The position numbers were made by a program, and so were the translations under genes. The notes under the pieces are model-generated. The model did not search any database. It saw only the letters and a list, made by a program, of their open reading frames with translations, and was not told where the DNA came from. Shown piece after piece: positions 58,475 to 64,000 of a DNA stretch of 64,000 nt (position 1 is its first letter; the number at the start of each line of letters is the position of its first letter). The DNA is from Streptomyces asoensis (lineage in GTDB: Bacteria; Actinomycetota; Actinomycetes; Streptomycetales; Streptomycetaceae), in contig NZ_CP049838.1 of NCBI RefSeq assembly GCF_013085465.1, positions 9,362,001-9,426,000 of the forward strand, given 5' to 3'.

Positions 58475-60021
58475 GGAGTGGGGCTCTTCTTGGTAGCGGT
58501 CATCTGCTTCATCAGGAGTTCCGGATCGGCGTCGCCACGCGCCACATCGCCGGTGATGGTGCCCTCGAACACCGTGTAGATGCGGTCGCACAGGCCGATC
58601 AGCTCGGGCAGCTCGGAGGAGATGACGACGACCCCCTTGCCCTGGGCGACGAGCCGCTGGATGATCCCGTAGATCTCGAACTTGGCGCCCACGTCGATGC
58701 CGCGGGTCGGCTCGTCGAGGATCAGCAGGTCAGGGTCGGTGAACATCCACTTCGCCAGGACGACCTTCTGCTGGTTGCCGCCGGAGAGCTTGACGACACC
58801 CTCGTCGACGCTGGGGGTCTTGATCCGCAGGCTCTGGCGGTACTCCTCGGCGATCCGGTGCTCACGCACCGGGTCGATGACGCGCCGCCGGGCGATCTTC
58901 GACAGCTTGGCGGCCACCATCGAGGTCTTGATGTCGTCCAGCAGGTTGAGGCCGATCGACTTGCGGTCCTCGCTGACGTAGGCCAGCCCGTGCCGGATGG
59001 CGTCCGACACGGTCTTCAGCCGGACCTCCTCGCCGTCCTTGAAGACCCGCCCCGACAGCCAGGTGCCGTAGGACCGGCCGAAGAGACTCATCGCGAGTTC
59101 GGTACGGCCCGCGCCCATGAGTCCCGCGAAGCCGACGATCTCCCCGCGGCGGACGTGGAACGTCGAGCCCTTGCACACCATCCGCTCGTCCGAACTGGGG
59201 TGCCGTACCGTCCAGTCGCGGACCTCGAAGAAGATCTCGCCGATGTCGGGCGTGCGGTCCGGGAAGCGGCTGTCGAGCTCGCGGCCGACCATGCCCCGCA
59301 CGATGCGGTCCTCGTTGACGCCGTCGGCCCGCACGTCGAGGCTCTCGATGGTGCGGCCGTCGCGCAGGATCGTGATGGTGTCGGCGACCGCCTCGATCTC
59401 GTTCAGCTTGTGCGAGATGATGATCGAGGTGATGCCCCGCTGGCGGAAGCCGCGCAGCAGGTCCAGCAGGTGCTGCGAGTCGTGCTCGTTGAGGGCCGCG
59501 GTCGGCTCGTCGAGGATCAGCAGCTTCACGTCCTTCGCGAACGCCTTGGCGATCTCGACGAGTTGCTGCTTGCCGACGCCGATGTCCTTGATCAGGGTGT
59601 CGGGGTCCTCCCGGAGCCCCACCTGTTCCATCAGCTCCAGGGCGCGGCGCTGGGCCGTCTTCCAGTCGATCGCGCCGCGGCGGCGCGGTTCGTTCCCGAG
59701 GAAGAGGTTCTCGGTGATCGACATACCGGGCACCAGGGCCAGTTCCTGATGGATGATCGCGATGCCGGCCTGCTCGCTGGCCCGGATGTCGTGGAACCGG
59801 ACCTGCTCGCCGCGGTAGACGATGTCGCCGGTGTAGCTGCCGTGCGGGTGTACCCCGCTGAGCACCTTCATGAGGGTGGACTTGCCGGCGCCGTTCTCGC
59901 CGCAGATCGCGTGGATCTCACCTTCCCGCACGACGAGGCTGACGTCGGCGAGCGCGGTGACGCCGGGGAAGGTCTTGGTGATCGACCGCATCTCCAGCAG
60001 GGTCGGGGCGGTGGGCGTCAT
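58471..60021 (-). CDS. gguA: Multiple-sugar ABC ATPase, dual domain (GguA/MmsA type)
   Basis: A 516-residue ATPase with two cassettes. First: GENGAGKST, an atypical signature [14 protein letters not shown], and [15 protein letters not shown]. Second: a degenerate Walker A region (GLMGAGRTE), LSGGNQQKV and [15 protein letters not shown]. This asymmetry is normal for sugar ATPases. GGGGAG lies 8 nt before the ATG at 60021, and the upstream 25-codon uORF stops across this ATG. Confidence 0.93.
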   Translation of the reverse strand: MTPTAPTLLEMRSITKTFPGVTALADVSLVVREGEIHAICGENGAGKSTLMKVLSGVHPHGSYTGDIVYRGEQVRFHDIRASEQAGIAIIHQELALVPGMSITENLFLGNEPRRRGAIDWKTAQRRALELMEQVGLREDPDTLIKDIGVGKQQLVEIAKAFAKDVKLLILDEPTAALNEHDSQHLLDLLRGFRQRGITSIIISHKLNEIEAVADTITILRDGRTIESLDVRADGVNEDRIVRGMVGRELDSRFPDRTPDIGEIFFEVRDWTVRHPSSDERMVCKGSTFHVRRGEIVGFAGLMGAGRTELAMSLFGRSYGTWLSGRVFKDGEEVRLKTVSDAIRHGLAYVSEDRKSIGLNLLDDIKTSMVAAKLSKIARRRVIDPVREHRIAEEYRQSLRIKTPSVDEGVVKLSGGNQQKVVLAKWMFTDPDLLILDEPTRGIDVGAKFEIYGIIQRLVAQGKGVVVISSELPELIGLCDRIYTVFEGTITGDVARGDADPELLMKQMTATKKSPTP

Positions 60022-60095
60022 GAGCGGTGCTCCCCACCGCCGGGAACGCGCCGATGCGTACCCGAGCCTTCGGGCCTGCGGCATTGCATGGACAT
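60018..60095 (-). CDS. 25-codon upstream ORF coupled to gguA
   Basis: An ATG at 60095 with a GGAGG site 7 nt upstream opens a 25-residue Arg/Gly-rich reading frame ([12 protein letters not shown] at its start). Its TGA overlaps the gguA ATG (ATGA at 60018-60021). It lies downstream of the operon promoter. It could be a translated leader that couples or tunes gguA translation, or a chance ORF. The peptide itself matches nothing I know. Confidence 0.4.
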   Translation of the reverse strand: MSMQCRRPEGSGTHRRVPGGGEHRS

Positions 60096-60157
60096 CAACT
60101 TGCCTCCGATGGCACTGCCCTGTGCCTTCGTGTCCGAGATTTCGTCTGCGGGACCGG

Positions 60158-60187
60158 ACACTAAATCCATTTGTTTTACTAAGTCAA
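60158..60187 (-). promoter_or_regulatory. Promoter/operator of the gguAB-chvE operon
   Basis: On the minus strand TTGACT (60187-60182), an 18-bp spacer and TAGTGT (60163-60158) form a good promoter in an AT-rich island. The plus-strand repeat ACTAA at 60160 and 60178, 18 bp apart, lies across it and is a candidate ROK-repressor site, since the ROK gene is divergent 48 bp away. Confidence 0.6.
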
Positions 60188-60234
60188 TGGGCTGCGAGAG
60201 ATAGGTTGTAGGGGGAAACGAGAGAGGACCGTGC

Positions 60235-61503
60235 GTGCGGCAGGCAGGAACGAACCTTCCCAAGGTCGGGCGATACAACCGGGCCGTCGTCCTGGACCAG
60301 ATCCAGCTCGCCGACGGCATCAGCCGGGTCGAGATCGCCCAGCACACGGGCCTCACCCCACAGACGGTCTCGGGCATCGTGCGGCGCCTGCTCGACGAGG
60401 GAATCGTGCGGGAGGACGGCGCGAGCAGGGTGTCCAGCGGCGGGAAGCCCCGCACCACCCTGCGGATCAACGCCGAGGCGGGCAACGCGGTCGGCCTCCA
60501 CTTCGATCCCGTGGAACTCAGCTGCACCGTGGTCGACCTGCTCGGCCGGCCGCTGGTCGTCAAGAAACGCCCCACGGACCCCGGCACCGACCCGGCCCAG
60601 GTAGTCAAGGACATGGCGGAACTGGTCGCCGATGTGCTGGCCGAGACGGGCGTCGCCCGGGACAAGGTCCTCGGGCTCGGCCTCGCCACCCCGGGGCCGA
60701 TCGACCTCGAGGCGGGCGCGATCGTCGGCGCTCCCCAGCTGGCCCGCTGGACGCGGGTGCCGGTGCAGCACATGCTGAGCGAGGCGACCGGCCTGCCGGT
60801 GACCCTGGACAACGACGCCACCGCCGCCGCGGTCGGCGAGCGCTGGTCGGGCGCGGGCAGGGGAGTGGCGGACTTCGCGTACTTCTTCTTCGGCACCGGC
60901 GTCGGCGGGGGTCTCATCCTCAACCACCAGGTGTACCGAGGCGGTTCACTCAACGCGGGCGAGTTCGGACACTCCTCGGTGCTGCCCGACGGACCGGAGT
61001 GCTACTGCGGCAACCGGGGCTGCCTGGAGCGGCTCGTGAACCCCACGGCGATCGTCGCCGAGGTGCACCGCAGGCTCGCCGCCGGACCGCATCCGGACAG
61101 TGCGCTGGCGCGGGTGTTCGCCGAGCGTCCCGAGGCGGTCGACCACGCCGCCATCGGGGTGGCCGCGGCGGCCGGCGACCCGGTCGCGGCGGCGGTCATC
61201 GACGAGACCGCGGAGCACGTCGCCTCGGTCGCGGTCGACATCGCGAACTTCATCGACGTGGACCTGATCGTCCTCGGCGGCCACGGCATCCAGCACGTCG
61301 AGTCGCGGTACGTCGAGGTCGTCGCCGCCGCGCTGGCCGCCCGGCCGTTGTCCCGCCACGTCCGGGTCGTCGAGGTCGAGGCGTCCTGGCTCGGCACGGA
61401 CGCGGCGGTGGTGGGCAGCGCGGCACTCGTCCTGCACGCCACGTACTCCCCGCAGCTGTCGGCCCTCCTGGGCACGGCCGCGGCCCCCGGCGGGATGCGC
61501 TAG
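60235..61503 (+). CDS. ROK family transcriptional regulator (XylR/NagC-like)
   Basis: A 422-residue repressor: an N-terminal winged helix (VEIAQHTGLTPQTVSGIVRRLLDEGIV) and a ROK sugar-kinase-like domain with FGTGVGGGLILN, the GEFGH motif and the zinc site CYCGNRGCLE. GTG start with AGAGAGG upstream. Divergent from the multiple-sugar transporter operon, it is the expected sugar-responsive repressor of that operon. Confidence 0.92.
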   Translation: MRQAGTNLPKVGRYNRAVVLDQIQLADGISRVEIAQHTGLTPQTVSGIVRRLLDEGIVREDGASRVSSGGKPRTTLRINAEAGNAVGLHFDPVELSCTVVDLLGRPLVVKKRPTDPGTDPAQVVKDMAELVADVLAETGVARDKVLGLGLATPGPIDLEAGAIVGAPQLARWTRVPVQHMLSEATGLPVTLDNDATAAAVGERWSGAGRGVADFAYFFFGTGVGGGLILNHQVYRGGSLNAGEFGHSSVLPDGPECYCGNRGCLERLVNPTAIVAEVHRRLAAGPHPDSALARVFAERPEAVDHAAIGVAAAAGDPVAAAVIDETAEHVASVAVDIANFIDVDLIVLGGHGIQHVESRYVEVVAAALAARPLSRHVRVVEVEASWLGTDAAVVGSAALVLHATYSPQLSALLGTAAAPGGMR

Positions 61504-61554
61504 CCGGGCCCCGCGCGCCTTGCCTGGGCCGGGTGTCTGGCGCAGGCTGTTCCT

Positions 61555-62313
61555 ATGGGTGCGCAGGACGGCCCCACGCTCATCACCTCCGTGCAGCGGG
61601 CCTTCCGCTTGCTGGAGGCGGCGAGCGCGCACGAGAACGGCGCGCCGGCGAAGCAGCTGGCGCGCGAGACGGGGCTGCCCCTGGCCACCGCCTACCATCT
61701 GCTGCGGACCCTCGTGAACGACGGCTACCTGCGGAAACTCCCGGACGGCGGGTTCATCCTGGGGGACCGGCTCCAGACGCTGCACACCGCGGGCCGCGCG
61801 CAGGCACTGCTCAGCCGGGTCCGGCCCGCCCTCGCCGCACTGCGGGACGAGCTCGCCACCGCCGCCTACCTCACCTTCTACGAGGAGGGGGAGATCCGGG
61901 TCGCCGAGATCGTCGACGGCCCCCGGGCGCCCCGCGTGGACCTGTGGGTCGGGTTCGAGGACGCGGGACACGCCACGGCGCTCGGCAAGTCGGTCCTGCG
62001 GGAACTGGACGAGGAGGCCCGCAAGGACTACATCTCCCGCCACCACCTCGCCGATCTCACGCCCAGGACCATCACCAGCGCCCCCGAACTGCTCCGGCAA
62101 CTGGACTCCTCGCCCGTGGCCCCGGCCGTCACGGACCTGGAGGAGTACGCCCTCGGTACGGTCTGTGTCGCCGTGCCCGTCTACAGCGGCGACACCCTCG
62201 GCTCGCTCGGCGTCTCGCTGCCGGTCGACCGGCTGTCCCGGCTCGATCAGGTGCGGGCCCGGCTGCTCCCGACCGCGAACCGCGTGACCAGGGGTCTTTC
62301 GCTCACGATGTGA
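61555..62313 (+). CDS. IclR family transcriptional regulator
   Basis: A 252-residue regulator: an N-terminal winged helix (SVQRAFRLLEAASAHENGAPAKQLARETGLPLATAYHLLRTL, read in pieces) and a GAF-like effector domain (GHATALGKSVLREL, DLEEYALGTVCVAVPV). The gene follows the ROK gene by 51 bp with no evident ribosome site, so it may be translated from a near-leaderless message or by coupling. Targets unknown; the ABC sugar operon or the GH43 gene are candidates. Confidence 0.9.
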   Translation: MGAQDGPTLITSVQRAFRLLEAASAHENGAPAKQLARETGLPLATAYHLLRTLVNDGYLRKLPDGGFILGDRLQTLHTAGRAQALLSRVRPALAALRDELATAAYLTFYEEGEIRVAEIVDGPRAPRVDLWVGFEDAGHATALGKSVLRELDEEARKDYISRHHLADLTPRTITSAPELLRQLDSSPVAPAVTDLEEYALGTVCVAVPVYSGDTLGSLGVSLPVDRLSRLDQVRARLLPTANRVTRGLSLTM

Positions 62314-62359
62314 TCGTTCACTATCTGAAAATCTGATCCTTGTAAGCAGTGGGCCGAAG

Positions 62360-62379
62360 CCGTTTCCTAGACGAAACGG
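62360..62379 (+). terminator. 7-bp stem hairpin after the IclR gene
   Basis: CCGTTTC/GAAACGG with a 6-nt loop (CTAGAC), 46 nt after the IclR stop. It could equally be a regulator dyad upstream of the phosphatase gene. Confidence 0.45.
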
Positions 62380-62430
62380 ACATTTCCGAAGTGCCCCGGC
62401 GCACGCACAGATGAGGATTGCGGACGAAGC

Positions 62431-63594
62431 ATGGGTCATGCGCGCAACCATGGCGGCGATCACTGCCCGACACGGCTGTTGAAATCGTTCAGACACCGGG
62501 TGGCAGGGCCTCTGCTGCCGGTTCTGATCCTCCTGGTCATCATGCTCGTCGGCCTCTTCGGCGACGCGGGAATGATCTGGCTGCCCCTGCTGTCGGCAGG
62601 GCCCGCGCTGGCCGCCACGACCAACGGCCCGCGCGGTGTCCTCTGCGTCGGCCTGCTCGCAGCGGTGGTCGGCGCGACGCTCGGCGCCCGGGTCGGTGCA
62701 CCCGGCCGCGAGGTGGCCGCCGTACTGGCCGCCCTGGTGGCCGTCACCCTGGCGAGTGGCCTGGCCAGCGCGCTGCGCGGGCGCCGCGAGCGGGTGCTCG
62801 CGGACGTCCGGTCGGTCGCGGAGGCCGCCCAGCACGCGCTGCTCAGGCCGGTCCCGGCGACCGTCGGTCCGTTCGAGGTCGCCGTCCGTTACAGCGCCGC
62901 GGCCGCGGAGGCCCGGATCGGAGGCGATCTCTACGCGCTGGTGCCCACTCCGTACGGCGTACGGCTGATCGTCGGTGATGTGCGAGGCAAGGGGCTGCCC
63001 GCCGTGGGGACCGCCGCACTCGTCCTCGGTGTCTTCCGGGAGGCCGCCTACGACGAACCCGATCTCCTCGCCGTCGTCGACAGGATCGAGCGGAGCCTCG
63101 CGCGCAACCTGGGTACCGACGACTTCGTCACCGCAGTGGTCGCCGGATACCCGCGATCCGGTGAGCTGGAGATGGTGAACTGCGGACACGCGCCACCGCT
63201 GCTGGTCGGCGACTCTCGGAGCGTCGTGGCGGTGGAGCCCACGCAGCCCGCCCCGCCCCTCGGGCTGCGCGCCCTCACCGACCAGACCCCGAGCCTTCAG
63301 GTGCTGCCCTTCGCCGACGGGGACCAGCTGCTGCTCTACACGGACGGGGTCATCGAGGCCCGGGACCGCGACCGGGAGTTCTACCCGCTCGTCGAGGGCC
63401 TCGCGCGCCACCTCTGCGACGATCCGGCGCGCACGGTCGGCGCGATCCACGACGAACTGCTGGCGCACGTCGGCGGACGACTGCACGACGACGCGGCCCT
63501 GCTCCTGATCCGCAAGCCCGCCGTCGTCACCCCCTCGGTTCCCCAACCGACCAGCCCTGAGCCGGCTACTCGCCCGACGGAGCGGTCAGTGTGA
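62431..63594 (+). CDS. Membrane-anchored SpoIIE/PP2C phosphatase
   Basis: A 387-residue phosphatase. Residues about 25-115 form three or four membrane segments, and the rest is a cytoplasmic SpoIIE domain: IGGDLYALV, GDVRGKGLP, VNCGHAPPLLV, LYTDGVIEARD and HDDAALLLI. This is the standard Streptomyces form of membrane SpoIIE phosphatase, likely acting on anti-sigma antagonists. Its 3' end overlaps the convergent GH43 gene by 29 bp. Confidence 0.9.
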   Translation: MGHARNHGGDHCPTRLLKSFRHRVAGPLLPVLILLVIMLVGLFGDAGMIWLPLLSAGPALAATTNGPRGVLCVGLLAAVVGATLGARVGAPGREVAAVLAALVAVTLASGLASALRGRRERVLADVRSVAEAAQHALLRPVPATVGPFEVAVRYSAAAAEARIGGDLYALVPTPYGVRLIVGDVRGKGLPAVGTAALVLGVFREAAYDEPDLLAVVDRIERSLARNLGTDDFVTAVVAGYPRSGELEMVNCGHAPPLLVGDSRSVVAVEPTQPAPPLGLRALTDQTPSLQVLPFADGDQLLLYTDGVIEARDRDREFYPLVEGLARHLCDDPARTVGAIHDELLAHVGGRLHDDAALLLIRKPAVVTPSVPQPTSPEPATRPTERSV

Positions 63595-64000
63595 CGCCGA
63601 GGGCCACCGGCGTGCCGAAGTTCGGCGTGCCGTCGGTGTTCCAGGTGAACTTCTGCGCCCTGGTCGTCCGGTTCATGTCGCAGCCGCCGCCCGTGGAGTT
63701 GTTGGCGTGGTAGACGATCCAGTCCTCGGTCCCGTCGGGCGACTTGAAGAAGCCGTTGTGCCCGGGACCGTAGACACCGTTGGCGTTGGATCGCTGGAAG
63801 ACCGGGTTCGGTGACTTGACCCACGAGGAGGAGCTGAGCGGGTCACCGCCGTTGTAGGTGAGCATCCCCAGCTTGTAGTCGGGCGTCGAGCAGTGGCTGG
63901 CGGAGTAGACGATGAACGTCCTGCCGTCCCGCTGGAGCACCTCGGCGCCCTCGTTGACCGCGCCGCCCACCGTCTCCCAGCCGAGGGTCGGCGTGGACAG
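63566..64000 (-). CDS. GH43 family glycosidase, 5' end cut by window
   Basis: The C-terminal 144 residues of a five-bladed-propeller glycosidase. VNEGAEVLQRDGRTFIVYSAS and the later GPGHNGFFKSPDGTEDWIVYHANNS (in pieces) match GH43 arabinofuranosidase/xylosidase-type enzymes, and the Glu in NEGAE is in the position of a conserved catalytic or neighbouring acid. Start, signal peptide and N-terminal blades lie beyond 64000. Arabinan or arabinoxylan side chains are likely substrates, which fits the nearby sugar transporter. Confidence 0.85.
   Translation of the reverse strand: MSTPTLGWETVGGAVNEGAEVLQRDGRTFIVYSASHCSTPDYKLGMLTYNGGDPLSSSSWVKSPNPVFQRSNANGVYGPGHNGFFKSPDGTEDWIVYHANNSTGGGCDMNRTTRAQKFTWNTDGTPNFGTPVALGVTLTAPSGE

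Noticed and set aside
60946..63546. 866-codon minus-strand open frame over ROK, IclR and phosphatase genes
   Set aside because: Spans three well-supported plus-strand genes and their gaps; composition is typical of antisense frames in high-GC DNA.

Overview
The window is high-GC, densely coded DNA with GTG starts, ATGA/GTGA gene overlaps, rare TTA codons and strong GC hairpins in place of U-tract terminators. Gene content (CBM13 glycanases, a DasR-type operator, SpoIIE-type phosphatases, DUF574-type methyltransferase, RRHIDLRR leader peptide) points to a Streptomyces chromosome. I saw no rRNA, tRNA, CRISPR array, transposase or integrase.

Layout. 1-3161: a truncated VOC gene divergent from a TetR regulator, a small membrane protein and phosphoglucomutase. 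3300-6366: a copper operon (Met-rich membrane peptide, CopA-type P-ATPase, PCuAC-like protein). 6687-20098: the most notable region. An MFS exporter is followed by a KASIII, an ACP, a ScoE-type isonitrile-forming iron dioxygenase, a ScoD/FcoT-type thioesterase-fold protein, an acyl-ACP ligase, a second ACP, a C-A-PCP-reductase NRPS and a complete FecB/FecCD/ATPase importer. This is an isonitrile lipopeptide (INLP) metallophore locus of the Sco / M. tuberculosis Rv0097-Rv0101 class, with an extra KASIII/ACP pair and its own uptake system. 20189-26901: a urea/short-amide transporter (urtABCDE) preceded by a signal-less UrtA paralogue and a MarR gene. 27141-31610: a SpoIIE phosphatase, a MASE1 membrane protein, an FG-GAP-like lipoprotein and a WGR-beta-propeller protein. 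31636-39407 (minus): a peptide/nickel-type ABC operon with an LLM flavin oxidoreductase and a DUF1684 protein, headed by a small leader peptide of the presumed cysteine-attenuation type.

39715-48719: a DUF574-type methyltransferase, a Ser/Thr kinase fused to an extracellular SBP_bac_5 domain, a P-loop kinase, an RsbW-like ATPase and GAF-SpoIIE phosphatase, YCII and VOC proteins, a frameshifted RraA-family pseudogene and an ABM monooxygenase. 48809-53958: three secreted CBM13 proteins (GH16, GH18-like, beta-helix) behind a strong promoter with a DasR-like operator. 54034-55921: divergent SDR and LysR genes. 55977-60187 (minus): a ChvE/GguAB sugar transporter, divergent from a ROK repressor. 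The window closes with an IclR regulator, a membrane SpoIIE phosphatase and a truncated GH43 glycosidase.

Working model. The NRPS locus makes a metal-binding isonitrile lipopeptide, the MFS pump exports it and the FecCD system re-imports the metal complex, next to copper-efflux genes. The remaining regions scavenge nitrogen (urt), probably sulfur or peptides (leader-controlled opp-like operon) and carbon (glycanases, ChvE system), surrounded by regulators. Family calls rest on motifs read by eye. No database search was run.
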